NCBI GenBank assembly: GCA_035421265.1
Contig: DAOLWP010000005.1
Span: forward strand, 1-34,091
Origin: UBA6220 sp937870835
GTDB taxonomy: Bacteria; Patescibacteriota; Minisyncoccia; Minisyncoccales; Minisyncoccaceae
Length of the DNA: 34,091 nt
Direction: 5' to 3'
A model generated the notes under the pieces. That model saw only the letters and a program-made list of their open reading frames with translations. It had not been told where the DNA came from and made no database searches. The position numbers were made by a program, and so were the translations under genes. Positions 8,110 through 18,007 of the stretch are shown piece by piece (the first letter of the stretch is position 1; every line of letters starts with the position of its first letter).

Positions 8110-9894
8110 TTAAAATTGAATAGTTTCACCAGGATTTATTTTCCCACGCTTAATTGATAAAGAATCTGCTGAATCTGGTTGGGATATAGAACTATTTTTG
8201 AAATTATCTTCAATAGCGCCTTGAGAATTATTTTGAGGAGTATTTTTATTTAATTTTTGTTTTGCCTCTCTTAACGCTTCTTGTAAGCCAGCGTAATCTA
8301 TTTTATTGTTTTTCTTCACCACAGCTTTTTTATTAATATCTTTATCCTCCATATCTTCTTTGAAATAATTGTAAATTTTCTTTTCTGGAGGTACAAAGTT
8401 TTGCGCCGATTTTTCTAAACTAACAAACTCAACATTATCCTTGCTTCCTATTTTTTTTAAGCATGGTTTGCAATAAACCGGTCTCTTGGGGTCTGGCTTA
8501 AAAGGCACTTTAATTTTTCGCCCACAATTATAACATTCAATATCATAAAGTTCTATAGAGGACTCTTTTTCTTTAACGGGAATTGAAAAATTAGTTAAAT
8601 TATTGTTTTCTGTTTGAATAGAACCTGCTATTTCTTGCTCCACTATTTCTCTATTTATGCCATAATTTTCCCGCGAAAAATTAACAATTTGTTCTCTATA
8701 AGACGCATCTATTGGCGTCACGGGCGATAAGGTCTCAGCAGAAAAAGGTCGTGATGTTACCCCATCAATTGCTAACTTTACTAAAATATTTTGTTTTGGC
8801 AAATTCACTAAATCTTGAGCAGTAAATTCGGGTGCAAACTCGCGTTCTAAAAATTCAGCATCATCTGCTCCTACCCGAAATACTAAAAGGGTGCCTACAT
8901 TACCAAAAACCGCATCTCTTACTTTTTCTTCCATTTGAGTAATATATTGATGCGCTAAAATCAACGACAAGCGATATTTTCTCGCTTCGGATAAAATTGT
9001 AGCAAAAGACTCAGTAGAAAAATTTTGAAACTCATCAATATATAAATTAAAATCATTACGAGCCGCTTCGGGAATATCTACTCGCGACATTGCCGCTAAT
9101 TGCAATTTAGTAATTAATAAAGCTCCCAATAAACGAGAAGCCTCCTCTCCAATCCGCCCTTTTGATAAATTAACAATAAAAATTTTCTTCTCGTCCATTA
9201 TTTTACGCATATTAATTGTTGAAGAAGTTTGACCAATAATATTTCTAATTAAGGGCGCAGAGGTGAATTGCCCAATTTTATTTTGAATAGCCGCAGTAGC
9301 TTCAACTTCATAGCGTTGAGTATAGCGGGCAAATTCTTTTGTCCAAAAAGCTTTAACTACTGGGTCTTGTAATCTTTCCACAATATCACCACGCCATTCC
9401 GCATCAGCCAGCATTCTGTTAATGCCCAATAAAGTTGAAGACGGCACTTCTAAAAGGGCTAAAATTGTATTATTTAAAATATATTCCATCCGGGAAGACC
9501 AAACATCTGGCCAAATTTTCTTAAAAACAGCCATCAATCCGCCCGCTACTAAATGGCGATATTCAACATCCACATCTTCCATAATATTAAAAGCAATTGG
9601 ATATTCCATATCGGCTGGATTAAAATAAACCACATCTTTAATTCTTTCTTGGGGAACAAAGTTCAAAAGTTCTTCCGCTGCTTCGCCATGCGGGTCAACA
9701 AATCCTACTCCATTTCCTCGACGGATATCTTGCACTACCATATTTTTCAAAAGCTCAGTCTTACCCATTCCAGTTTTTCCAATAATATAAATATGGCGCC
9801 GTTTGTCGTCTGTTTTAATTCCAAACTTACGCTGTTCGCCACGAAAGGTGGTTTTCCCAAAAAAAGTAATATCTTTATTTTTATCAAATTCCAT
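8110..9894 (-). CDS. VirD4/TraD-like conjugative-type ATPase with C-terminal zinc ribbon
   Basis: 594 aa. Walker A GKTGMGKT is at 39-46, followed by DPHGEAAEELL; Walker B NLYIDEFQNF is at about 285, followed by SEARKYRLSLILAHQY, the pattern of type IV coupling proteins and HerA/TraD-like AAA+ motors. The C-terminus adds a CxxC...CxxC ribbon (C454, C457, C475, C478) and a charged tail. No N-terminal membrane helices are present; these may be supplied by the partner encoded 24 nt upstream. Coupling ATPases pump DNA or protein at a membrane. No relaxase or other T4SS gene is in the window, so a role in DNA uptake or pilus function is only inferred. It is the last gene of a three-gene operon. Confidence 0.82.
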   Translation of the reverse strand: MEFDKNKDITFFGKTTFRGEQRKFGIKTDDKRRHIYIIGKTGMGKTELLKNMVVQDIRRGNGVGFVDPHGEAAEELLNFVPQERIKDVVYFNPADMEYPIAFNIMEDVDVEYRHLVAGGLMAVFKKIWPDVWSSRMEYILNNTILALLEVPSSTLLGINRMLADAEWRGDIVERLQDPVVKAFWTKEFARYTQRYEVEATAAIQNKIGQFTSAPLIRNIIGQTSSTINMRKIMDEKKIFIVNLSKGRIGEEASRLLGALLITKLQLAAMSRVDIPEAARNDFNLYIDEFQNFSTESFATILSEARKYRLSLILAHQYITQMEEKVRDAVFGNVGTLLVFRVGADDAEFLEREFAPEFTAQDLVNLPKQNILVKLAIDGVTSRPFSAETLSPVTPIDASYREQIVNFSRENYGINREIVEQEIAGSIQTENNNLTNFSIPVKEKESSIELYDIECYNCGRKIKVPFKPDPKRPVYCKPCLKKIGSKDNVEFVSLEKSAQNFVPPEKKIYNYFKEDMEDKDINKKAVVKKNNKIDYAGLQEALREAKQKLNKNTPQNNSQGAIEDNFKNSSISQPDSADSLSIKRGKINPGETIQF

Positions 9895-9918
9895 TTAATT
9901 AAATTTTACAATTTTAAG

Positions 9919-11286
9919 TTATTCTTCTATCGGCAAAGTAGAAGGAGGTGGAGCTTTTTTAATTTCAATCCTTTGCAGAGCTGCCACTGGCGCCACTTCA
10001 AAACCCGGAAAGTGATAGATAGTTGCCAATTCTTCAGTGCTTAAAACAAAAGTAGACCCAGGATAGGGCTCCCTATCTCGATATTTCGCAAACATATTTC
10101 TTTTTTTAACAAATAAACGCGCTTTTGCAAAAATATCCGGAGATTGAATTTTAGTAAGTGTAGGTTTCCAAGGTTTAACGCCGTTTGTATTTTGAGTGCC
10201 AAATTGAGCAGTAAATCCCGGACCAAAAGATTTTATTCCTGAATTAAAATTTTCCCGACGCGCTAAATAAATAAAACGAATATTGCATTCATAACAAGTT
10301 TTCGAAATTTTTCTTTCAATTGCGGTTATGGTTTCTCTTTCTCCCGGGGAAATAAGCATGGCTGGCGGAAAAAGCTCTTGCTTTTGAGTCGAAGCTTTTT
10401 CTTCGGGGGTTCCCACTGGCACAAATATTCCAATAATTTTTAAGACAACCTCCACAAAATAATCTACTGTATTATTTAAAAAATCAACTAAACCAGATTG
10501 TTTTGCGGGTTGTGCTTTAGCGCGTTGCATAATTTTATCAACCTCTTTTTTCCCTCGTTTAACAAAATCATTTTCTTTAACACTGATTGGTTTAGCATTA
10601 ACTTGGAACCAAATATATTCACCTTTGCCAATATGAGTAAATAACTCTAAAAGAGAAGCCATTGGATCAACTTTGTTTTTTTCATCGCGCACTTCCCCAT
10701 TTTCCTCAAAAAAATCTGCATAAGTTCTTAAAGGATAAACATCTGGCTTTAAGGTCATAAAATCACAACCCCACATATCCCAATCTTGGTTAGGAATATC
10801 CTGAGGAACAGTCGCGACATAATCAGGTGCTTCTACTAATTCTATCTCCGGATATTGCGCATATAAAGTAGATTCTAATAATTTACGAAACATAGCCGGC
10901 ACCCGAATATAAAAATGAGGCACGCCCTCTAAACTGACTATTTCAAATGAGGTGGCAGTAATAATCTTTCCTTCAAAAAAAGTAGTTCGCCAATCAGTTG
11001 GGGGGTCATAAGACGCCCAAAAAGCATTAAAAAAATTTTCCATTGCTTTTAAAGGCTTAGTTACGCTTTGAGGTATTTTTACTTCTAAAACCACTCTCTT
11101 AGTCGCTACACCCCAAGATGTCCTCATATATAAAACAAATACCGAATTTAAGATACTCCATAAAATAAAAGGCGCCACCACCCACCAATAAGATAATATA
11201 TTACGAAAAAGCAAAATCTGGGGAGAAAAAGTCTCTCCTATAAAAATAGATTGAATAGATTGTAAAATAACTTGGTCTGGGGTCAT
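9919..11286 (-). CDS. Membrane protein partner of T4CP-like ATPase (CPR-conserved, unknown)
   Basis: 455 aa. One clear membrane segment is at about 30-53 (YWWVVAPFILWSILNSVFVLY), followed by a large, mostly soluble domain. A second hydrophobic stretch lies at about 275-295 (DYFVEVVLKIIGIFVPVG). The soluble part includes WRTTFFEGK and IYLARRENFNSGIKSFG. I recognise it only as the kind of protein usually encoded next to the VirD4-like ATPase in CPR genomes; no biochemical function is known to me. It is separated by 6 nt from the upstream sigma-4-like gene and 24 nt from the ATPase gene, implying one transcript. It plausibly anchors the ATPase at the membrane. Confidence 0.75.
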   Translation of the reverse strand: MTPDQVILQSIQSIFIGETFSPQILLFRNILSYWWVVAPFILWSILNSVFVLYMRTSWGVATKRVVLEVKIPQSVTKPLKAMENFFNAFWASYDPPTDWRTTFFEGKIITATSFEIVSLEGVPHFYIRVPAMFRKLLESTLYAQYPEIELVEAPDYVATVPQDIPNQDWDMWGCDFMTLKPDVYPLRTYADFFEENGEVRDEKNKVDPMASLLELFTHIGKGEYIWFQVNAKPISVKENDFVKRGKKEVDKIMQRAKAQPAKQSGLVDFLNNTVDYFVEVVLKIIGIFVPVGTPEEKASTQKQELFPPAMLISPGERETITAIERKISKTCYECNIRFIYLARRENFNSGIKSFGPGFTAQFGTQNTNGVKPWKPTLTKIQSPDIFAKARLFVKKRNMFAKYRDREPYPGSTFVLSTEELATIYHFPGFEVAPVAALQRIEIKKAPPPSTLPIEE

Positions 11287-11292
11287 GAGAAT

Positions 11293-12369
11293 TTAAGCTT
11301 CTCTAATTTTATATTTACCCTCTGAATCTTTTTCAAAAAAATTTTTATTCTGCAAACCTAAAAAAATGGTTGAATCTTTAACAATTCTTTGTTTTTTTAC
11401 TTGTTCAATAATTTCATCTTTAGATAATGGATGGTCAGAAGCTTGTAAAACAGAATAAATAATATCTTTCACTCGTCCCGGTTCGTATCCCCATTCTTTT
11501 AGGGCATAGTGGCCACAACCAATTAAAACAAAATTATCATTACGAATTAATTCGTTATGAACCGTTTGGGGATGTAATTTATACTTACGATTTTTTTCGG
11601 TCTGAGCAGATTGATTCATTTTATAAATCATCTCTGTAATTTCCTTAAAATGCATTGGTTTAGCATTACTTTTTAAAACTAAGGCAATTTTATCCCTTAC
11701 TGTTTTTGGATTAACGTCTGGCGAAGACTTCAAGCCAATTTTTTGACCATCTAATGAGGTAATAATATCTTTAGAAAGTTCTAAAATAGAATTAAATAAT
11801 TTCTTATCTATCCCATATTTTTTGCATTCAGCAGTGTATTCTTTTTGAAGTATATTAAATAAATTCTCAAAAGTATCTGATTGATTATTTTCCTTAAGTT
11901 TGGCTACAAAATCAGCGACAATTTTTTTTGCTATATTGCTTAAATTTTTATTTTTTAGGGAATAAAAAGAAAAATAATTCTGCCCTTCTTTTATCTTTTC
12001 AATATCAGAATCTAAATTCAATAAAAATAAAATATAGTTTTTGTCTTTGGGCGAACCTAATTTTTTTAAGAACAAGTCTTCTCTTTTTAATCCACCTTCG
12101 GCTTTTAATTGTTCTTCAAAAAATTTTTTAATGTTTTGATATTCGTTTTTAAAAGGTTGATTTTCTAAACTTTTTTGAGCTCTTTTTAAGCCATCAGCTT
12201 CTATCTGCCTCACTCTTTCTCGGGTAATTTTATAACTTTGTCCAATTGCTTCTAATGTTTCGCCTTCTTCTGTTCTGCCAAGCGAAAAACGCCGAGAAAG
12301 AACTTTCTTGGTCCGGTCCGGCATAGTTTTCAAAATATTTGAAGTAATAGTTTTATAATTAAATTCCAT
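11293..12369 (-). CDS. Sigma-region-4 / HARE-type winged-helix transcription factor
   Basis: 358 aa. Residues of about 15-68 form a sigma70 region-4 helix-turn-helix (ETLEAIGQSYKITRERVRQI), the part that reads -35 boxes, but regions 2 and 3 are absent. A Lys/Glu-rich helical middle follows. Residues 224-295 look like a HARE/RpoE-delta-type winged helix (AKPMHFKEITEMIY ... LIGCGHYALKEWGY), and 296-358 like a second one (HPLSKDEIIEQV). Without region 2 it cannot open promoters as a sigma factor, so it probably binds DNA or RNA polymerase as an accessory factor. It heads the operon with the membrane protein and ATPase and may regulate it. Domain calls are by pattern; function is inferred. Confidence 0.75.
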   Translation of the reverse strand: MEFNYKTITSNILKTMPDRTKKVLSRRFSLGRTEEGETLEAIGQSYKITRERVRQIEADGLKRAQKSLENQPFKNEYQNIKKFFEEQLKAEGGLKREDLFLKKLGSPKDKNYILFLLNLDSDIEKIKEGQNYFSFYSLKNKNLSNIAKKIVADFVAKLKENNQSDTFENLFNILQKEYTAECKKYGIDKKLFNSILELSKDIITSLDGQKIGLKSSPDVNPKTVRDKIALVLKSNAKPMHFKEITEMIYKMNQSAQTEKNRKYKLHPQTVHNELIRNDNFVLIGCGHYALKEWGYEPGRVKDIIYSVLQASDHPLSKDEIIEQVKKQRIVKDSTIFLGLQNKNFFEKDSEGKYKIREA

Positions 12370-12389
12370 AAAAGTAATAGAGTTTTATA

Positions 12390-12418
12390 TTAATAAAATT
12401 TTTATATGAATTTGTCAA
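12390..12418 (-). promoter_or_regulatory. Promoter of the sigma-4-like/T4CP operon
   Basis: Minus-strand TTGACA (12413-12418), a 17-bp spacer and TATTAA (12390-12395), about 20 nt before the ATG. The -35 is perfect and the spacing ideal. Confidence 0.7.
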
Positions 12419-12436
12419 CTATATATTCAAACTTTA

Positions 12437-13369
12437 TTAATGGCTCTTTTGAGTTTTTTCCTGTTTCCATTTGAGCCACTGAACCAATAAAGGACTTGCC
12501 AAAAATACAGAAGAAAAAATTCCAACAATTACCCCCAATCCAATTGTTAAGGTAAAATATTTTAAGCTTTCTTCTCCTTGAAAAAAGTAATAAAGCGGTA
12601 AAATTGCTAATAAAACAGCAATAGAAGTATTGATACAACGGGTAAAAGTCTCATTTAAAGATTTATTAACTACCTCTTCATAAGACATGCTTTTATTTTT
12701 TATAATATTTTCGCGAATTCGGTCAAAAACCACTACCGTATTATTAATGCAATATCCCACAATTGTTAAAAGCGCGGTTACAACTGGAATAGTTAACTCT
12801 ACACCATAAAACTTTCCTAAAACCGATAGGACCCCCAAGGGAATAATAATATCATGAAAAAGCATTAGTGTAGAAGATAAACCATAACCAAAAGAATTAA
12901 TTGGTCGGTTAACATTCAAAAATGCAACGGCAATATACAAGAGCATTGCTACTAATGCAACAATAACTACAATAATGGTTTTGTGTTTTAACTCACTCCC
13001 CACTAAAGGACTAATTGTTTGAACACTTGAATTCTGAGTATCAATTGTATTATTATCCGCTCCCAAGGATTGAAGTATTTTTGAATAGGTTTCTGAAGAA
13101 ATATCATTTTGACTTACTTTAACCACTACTCCTTTATCGCCAATGGGCTGAATTTCCGCACCCTTAAATCCTTCTACGCCCTCTATCGCATTTTTTACCC
13201 AACTCATCTCGGGCCGACTATCGCTATATTGAATAGATATTAAACTTCCTCCCTCAAAATCCATTCCTAATTTTAAGCCAAAAACAATTAAACAAGTAAT
13301 GCTTGCTAAAATAGCTACGAGCGCGATTATAAAATAAATAATTGAATATTTTGTAAATTGAAAATTCAT
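12437..13369 (-). CDS. secF: Protein translocase subunit SecF
   Basis: 310 aa, a six-helix RND-type membrane protein that works with SecD to pull exported proteins across the membrane using the proton gradient. It has GMDFEGGSLI after the first helix, a periplasmic domain, then VGYCINNTVVVFDRIREN, the hallmark of helix 4 of SecF, and NTSIAVLLAILPLYYF in the C-terminal helices. The ATG lies 10 nt after the secD stop, giving the usual secD-secF order on the minus strand. Confidence 0.95.
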   Translation of the reverse strand: MNFQFTKYSIIYFIIALVAILASITCLIVFGLKLGMDFEGGSLISIQYSDSRPEMSWVKNAIEGVEGFKGAEIQPIGDKGVVVKVSQNDISSETYSKILQSLGADNNTIDTQNSSVQTISPLVGSELKHKTIIVVIVALVAMLLYIAVAFLNVNRPINSFGYGLSSTLMLFHDIIIPLGVLSVLGKFYGVELTIPVVTALLTIVGYCINNTVVVFDRIRENIIKNKSMSYEEVVNKSLNETFTRCINTSIAVLLAILPLYYFFQGEESLKYFTLTIGLGVIVGIFSSVFLASPLLVQWLKWKQEKTQKSH

Positions 13370-13379
13370 ATATGTATTT

Positions 13380-14843
13380 TTATGACCAAAGCCATTTTAT
13401 TTTTCCAATTATGGTTTTCCCAAAAGTAAGCAATAAAATATGGGTAACTACTACAGCTGAAAATAAACTCAAAAGAATACCCAAAATTAAAGTGAAAGCA
13501 AATCCTTTAATAAAACTTGTCCCCAATAAATAAAGAATGAAAGCTACCACTACTGTGGTAAAATGGCCATCTCTAATAGAGGGCCAAGCGCGGACCATAC
13601 CTTGATGAACGGCGTCTAATAAATCGCGGCCGTTTTTTAATTCTTCGCGCATGCGACTAAAAATTAAAATGTTTGCATCTACCGCAATTCCTAATGATAA
13701 AATAAGGCCGCCAATACCGGCTAAAGTTAAAGTAACTGGAATAATTTTAATAAGACTAAATAATAAAGCTATGTAAAGAATCAAAGCGCAGGAAGCTAAT
13801 AATCCTGGGAAACGATAAAACAAAATTAAAAAGATAGTAATTAAAGCAACGCTCCATATTCCTGCCTTCAAAGCATTGTCTAAAGTAGTAGCCCCTAAGG
13901 TAGGTCCTATTTTTTCTTGGACAATCGGCTTGCCTAATGGAACTGGCAAGGCGCCCTGATTCAAACGGCTTACCAATGTCTGAGCCTCTTTCTCTTCTTT
14001 AATGCCCGTAATCATTGCGTTGCCGCCGCTAATTTTTTCGTTTACGCGGGGCGCATATAAATCTGAAGAATCAATTTTTTCATCGCCATTAGTATCAATA
14101 ATTGAAAGTCCATCTAAATAGATGGCAATTGTTTTACCCTCATTGCGGGCAGTAATCTCTTCAAAAATTTTAGCGCCTTCACTATTAAATTGAAGAGTTA
14201 CAATTGGCTCGCCGGTAGTCTGATTGTGTTCTAAATTAGCTCTTTCTAAATAACGACCTGTTAATTCAGTTGGTTTGTAGGGTGATTCCAACGCTAAAGT
14301 CCAATCTGGAATTTGTTGTTGAATTAATTGATTAAGTTCCTCCGGGGTTTTGCCTTCATTTTTCTTAACTAAATCCTGAATTTCTGCTTGTTTGGCATTA
14401 ATCTTAGCAATTTCATCTTCGCTTCTTTCTTCATAAAATTCTAATAAAGGAGTTTGACCAATCCAAGCAATAGCTTGATCAATGCTTTCTACTCCCGGCA
14501 ATTCTACTGCCAATCTATCAACGCCATAAATTTGAATAACTGGCTCTCCTACACCAAAAGTATTGACTCGTCTTTCTATTAAATCTCTTAAATTATTCAT
14601 CACCTCTCTCTTCTGCGCATCTGAAATTTTGCTTAAATCAGCTTTATATTCTAAATGCACTCCCCCTTTCAAATCTAATCCTAATTTATAATCTGGAGTA
14701 TTCCAATGAGGAAGATTAGTATGAGCTTTGGCGTTAAGCGCATCTATAGCTTGATTATAAGGAACGGGATAAGCAAAAGTCCCGGCAAAAATAGCAAGAA
14801 TAATAATCAGAAAAAAATAGATAAGCGTTTGTTTGGTTGACAT
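13380..14843 (-). CDS. secD: Protein translocase subunit SecD
   Basis: 487 aa from the ATG at 14843. The reading frame extends to a TTG at 14861, but MSTKQTLIYFFL is the better start because it places the first helix at the N-terminus. Motifs are GLDLKGGVHLEY (D1), RVNTFGVGEPVIQ, GNAMITGIKEEKEAQ, and in helix 4 SLGIAVDANILIFSRMREEL, with the RND-type aspartate that couples to ions. SecD and SecF form an auxiliary complex of SecYEG. The promoter lies about 80 nt upstream. Confidence 0.95.
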   Translation of the reverse strand: MSTKQTLIYFFLIIILAIFAGTFAYPVPYNQAIDALNAKAHTNLPHWNTPDYKLGLDLKGGVHLEYKADLSKISDAQKREVMNNLRDLIERRVNTFGVGEPVIQIYGVDRLAVELPGVESIDQAIAWIGQTPLLEFYEERSEDEIAKINAKQAEIQDLVKKNEGKTPEELNQLIQQQIPDWTLALESPYKPTELTGRYLERANLEHNQTTGEPIVTLQFNSEGAKIFEEITARNEGKTIAIYLDGLSIIDTNGDEKIDSSDLYAPRVNEKISGGNAMITGIKEEKEAQTLVSRLNQGALPVPLGKPIVQEKIGPTLGATTLDNALKAGIWSVALITIFLILFYRFPGLLASCALILYIALLFSLIKIIPVTLTLAGIGGLILSLGIAVDANILIFSRMREELKNGRDLLDAVHQGMVRAWPSIRDGHFTTVVVAFILYLLGTSFIKGFAFTLILGILLSLFSAVVVTHILLLTFGKTIIGKIKWLWS

Positions 14844-14921
14844 ATTTAAGAAAGGTATCAATCAATATAAAAAATATATAGATGATATAAATAAAATCCC
14901 TAATAATTTTTACTTTAAGCT

Positions 14922-14950
14922 AATATAAATCAAAAACCGCTATAAGTCAA
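14922..14950 (-). promoter_or_regulatory. Promoter of secD-secF
   Basis: Minus-strand TTGACT (14945-14950), 17-bp spacer, TATATT (14922-14927). The leader to the preferred secD ATG would be about 70 nt. Confidence 0.55.
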
Positions 14951-14976
14951 TGTTTTATTTTTTTCTAAGATTGTTC

Positions 14977-15474
14977 TTATTGTTTTAATTTTTGAGTATT
15001 TTTCTTATATTTTTCTAAAAGCCAAGAACTAGATTGTATTTTTCCGCCCTTGCCAACGTTAAAAATCGGTTGAATGCCATATTTTTGGCAAACCTCTGTT
15101 TCGGGAGTATTGCCCCTTTTCCTATCTCCACCATTAGCAAAAATATCTGGCTTTAATTTTGCTAATTCTTTACTCACACTCATATCAATTGGATTTGGTT
15201 TGTGCGAAGTTAAAATAACTTTATCTACCCACTTAAAATTCTCAATTAATTCTTTCCGTTCTTTTTGAAGCATAAAAACATAACCCTTCTTCTTTTTTAA
15301 CCAATTATCATTATTCAAAATAACCACTAACTTGTCTCCTAAAGCTTTTGCTTCTTTGAATAAACGAACATGTCCAATATGAACGGGATCAAATCCACCG
15401 CTTACGGCAACAACAATTTCTTTTTTTTGTTTTTTATTATTGTTTTTATTTTTGTTATTTTGAGATCTGACCAT
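14977..15474 (-). CDS. Cytidylyltransferase-family nucleotidyltransferase
   Basis: 165 aa. After a low-complexity Asn/Lys tail (about residues 7-18) comes VAVSGGFDPVHIGHVRLF, with the HxGH motif (H32-H35) of the nucleotidylyltransferase superfamily, and near the end IQSSSWLL (S148-S150), equivalent to the ISSSxx nucleotide-binding signature. It is closest in pattern to the HldE C-terminal/TagD/RfaE-domain type that makes ADP- or CDP-activated sugars or glycerol. Its substrate cannot be read from sequence. It lies between secA and secD without obvious functional linkage. The Asn/Lys run is encoded by near-homopolymer A/T DNA and may be expandable. Confidence 0.82.
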   Translation of the reverse strand: MVRSQNNKNKNNNKKQKKEIVVAVSGGFDPVHIGHVRLFKEAKALGDKLVVILNNDNWLKKKKGYVFMLQKERKELIENFKWVDKVILTSHKPNPIDMSVSKELAKLKPDIFANGGDRKRGNTPETEVCQKYGIQPIFNVGKGGKIQSSSWLLEKYKKNTQKLKQ

Positions 15475-15507
15475 ATTTTAGAAATAATTATTTAAATTTA
15501 ATTAAAC

Positions 15508-17985
15508 TTAATTTTTACCGCAACAATTTTTATATTTTTTAGGACGGCCGTCGGGATATTTTGCTCCACATGGACAAGGGTCATTTCGACCAACTTTTTT
15601 GCCAAATTTATTAACTTGATTAGAAACTGTCCGCGTTGAATTTGCTCCTGCGGAATTATTTGCTCCCGTAACAGCAACTGAACTAATTTTCATTATATTG
15701 TTAATCAATAAATTTTCGTAATTATCTAATAATTTATTAAATAAAATTCTTGCTTCCTTTTTGTATTCAACCAATGGGTCTTGCTGCCCATAGGCCCGCA
15801 AATTTACCGCATCGCGTGAAGATTCCATATTTTCTAAATGTTCTGTCCAAAGCATATCTAAAACTCGCAAGGCTAAAATTTTTTCTGCTTGGCGCATTGC
15901 CTCACTCCCCAATTCTTTTTCTTTTGCTTCATAATCTTCTGGTGTAAAACCATAATTAGAGATATTTTTTAAAATTTCTTCTTTCAAAATTCCTTTCTCT
16001 GCATTTTCAATTATATCCAATCTTTTTTTATAAATTACCTCGCGGTGTTTATTTAAAACATCGTCATATTCTAATGTCCTTTTGCGCGCATCAAAATTAG
16101 CGCCCTCTATTTTTGATTGAGCTGACTCAATATTTTTACTAATAAAACTATTTTCAATAGGCATATCTTCCGGCATATTAAATCTTTCCATTAAAGCTTT
16201 AATCCTATCTCCGCCAAAAATTCTAATAACATCATCCTCTAATGAAATAAAAAATTGAGTAGTGCCAGGATCGCCTTGACGGCCGCCTCGACCACGCAAC
16301 TGATTATCAATTCGGCGCGCTTCATGACGCTCTGTGCCAATAATATGCAACCCGCCCAAGCTTTTAACTTTTTCTTTTTCTTCGGAAGTGCTCGGATTGC
16401 CCCCTAAAACAATATCCACTCCTCGGCCAGCCATATTGGTGGCAATTGTAACTGCATTTAAGGCTCCAGCTTGCGCAATAATCGCACCCTCTTCTTCATG
16501 GTGCTTAGCATTTAAAACTTTATGAGGAATACCTTCCCGGCTTAACAAAGCACTCAAATATTCATTTTTATCAATACTCGTTGTTCCTACCAAAATCGGC
16601 TGTCCGGTTGCATGCCTTGTTTTTACTTCTTCTACTACAGCTCTAAACTTGGCAGCTTCAGTTTTGTAAATTCGGTCTGGTAAATCTTTTCTAATAATTG
16701 GCTTATTGGTTGGAATAACAATAGTATCTAAATGATAAACTTTATCAAATTCCTCAGCCGAAGTTTCGGCCGTGCCAGTCATACCCGCTAATTTTTTATA
16801 CATTCTAAAATAGTTTTGAAAAGTAATAGAAGCCAAGGTAATTGATTCGGGCTGTATTCTCACTCCCTCTTTAGCTTCAATAGCTTGGTGTAATCCTCCA
16901 GACCAACGGCGACCGGGCATTAAACGACCCGTAAATGTATCCACAATAATCACTTCTCCATTTTTAACTACATAATCTTTATCTCTCTTAAAAAGTATCT
17001 CCGCTTTTAGAGCTTGCTCTAAATGATGCAAATATTGAATACCGCGTTCATTATAAATATTGCCCACATTTAAAATTTTCTCAATTTTATCAATACCAAT
17101 TTCAGTTAGAACAACGGCTCGCATTTTTTCATCAACTTCATAATCTGTTTCCTTATTAAGACGCGGAATAATTCTTGAAAATTCAGTATACCAATGTGAA
17201 CTTTCTTCGTCAGGAGCAGATATAATTAAGGGTGTTCTTGCTTCATCAATTAAAATAGAATCTACTTCATCAACAATCGCATAATTATAGCCCCGTTGCA
17301 CCCTTTCGCTCAAACTATAAACCATATTATCTCTTAAATAATCAAACCCAAATTCATTATTCGTGCCATAAGTAATATCTGCGGCATAAGCTTCTTGTCG
17401 CGAACAGGGTCTTAAAAAATCTTCTTGAACCTTAAATCCGCCCAAATCATCTCTGGGTTTATCTTCTGTTGCTTGCGCTAATTTATATTGTGGGTCGTAT
17501 AAAAAAGATTGTTCGTGATTTAAACAACCAGTACTTAATCCTAAAGCATAGTAAATCTGCCCCATCCAAACCGCATCTCGACGGCTTAAATAATCATTTA
17601 CTGTCACTAAGTGAGCGCCCTTGCTTTCTAAAGCATTTAAGTACATAGGCAGAGTGGCTGTTAAAGTTTTTCCTTCTCCGGTTTTCATTTCTGCAATTTT
17701 CCCTTGATGCAAAACTATTCCTCCAATTAATTGACAATCAAAATGCCTCTGCTTTAAGGTGCGGTTAGCTGCTTCTCTAACAGCCGCAAACGCTTCTGGT
17801 AAAAGATCATCTAATGTTTCGCCTTGATTAAGTCGCTCTCTAAATTCAAAAGTTTTATTTTTTAATTGTTCATCGGAAAGCTTTTGATACTCACTTTCTA
17901 ATTCATTAATCTCTGTTACTATCGGTTGAATACTTTTAATATATTTTTCATTAGCATTTCCAAAAATTTGAGTCAAAATAGACAT
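15508..17985 (-). CDS. secA: Preprotein translocase ATPase SecA
   Basis: 825 aa, within the normal SecA range. MKTGEGKTLTA (Walker A, 100-110), DYLRDNMV and VDEVDSILIDEARTPLIIS (DEAD motor, with Walker B DEVD) are followed by GLHQAIEAKEGV (preprotein cross-linking domain), AGMTGTAETSAEEF and TNMAGRGVDI (NBD2), and RRIDNQLRGRGGRQGDPG. The C-terminus keeps the zinc-binding SecB/lipid-interacting tail with C804, C806, C821 and C822. SecA drives post-translational export through SecYEG. It is preceded by the hpf terminator and has its own TATAAA box just upstream of the ATG. Confidence 0.97.
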   Translation of the reverse strand: MSILTQIFGNANEKYIKSIQPIVTEINELESEYQKLSDEQLKNKTFEFRERLNQGETLDDLLPEAFAAVREAANRTLKQRHFDCQLIGGIVLHQGKIAEMKTGEGKTLTATLPMYLNALESKGAHLVTVNDYLSRRDAVWMGQIYYALGLSTGCLNHEQSFLYDPQYKLAQATEDKPRDDLGGFKVQEDFLRPCSRQEAYAADITYGTNNEFGFDYLRDNMVYSLSERVQRGYNYAIVDEVDSILIDEARTPLIISAPDEESSHWYTEFSRIIPRLNKETDYEVDEKMRAVVLTEIGIDKIEKILNVGNIYNERGIQYLHHLEQALKAEILFKRDKDYVVKNGEVIIVDTFTGRLMPGRRWSGGLHQAIEAKEGVRIQPESITLASITFQNYFRMYKKLAGMTGTAETSAEEFDKVYHLDTIVIPTNKPIIRKDLPDRIYKTEAAKFRAVVEEVKTRHATGQPILVGTTSIDKNEYLSALLSREGIPHKVLNAKHHEEEGAIIAQAGALNAVTIATNMAGRGVDIVLGGNPSTSEEKEKVKSLGGLHIIGTERHEARRIDNQLRGRGGRQGDPGTTQFFISLEDDVIRIFGGDRIKALMERFNMPEDMPIENSFISKNIESAQSKIEGANFDARKRTLEYDDVLNKHREVIYKKRLDIIENAEKGILKEEILKNISNYGFTPEDYEAKEKELGSEAMRQAEKILALRVLDMLWTEHLENMESSRDAVNLRAYGQQDPLVEYKKEARILFNKLLDNYENLLINNIMKISSVAVTGANNSAGANSTRTVSNQVNKFGKKVGRNDPCPCGAKYPDGRPKKYKNCCGKN

Positions 17986-18007
17986 AGCAATTTATAAAGA
18001 TAAAACA

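Noticed and set aside
9553..10044. Plus-strand ORF of 163 codons
   Set aside because: It lies antisense across the well-supported ATPase and membrane-protein genes, and its composition is that of a shadow frame.
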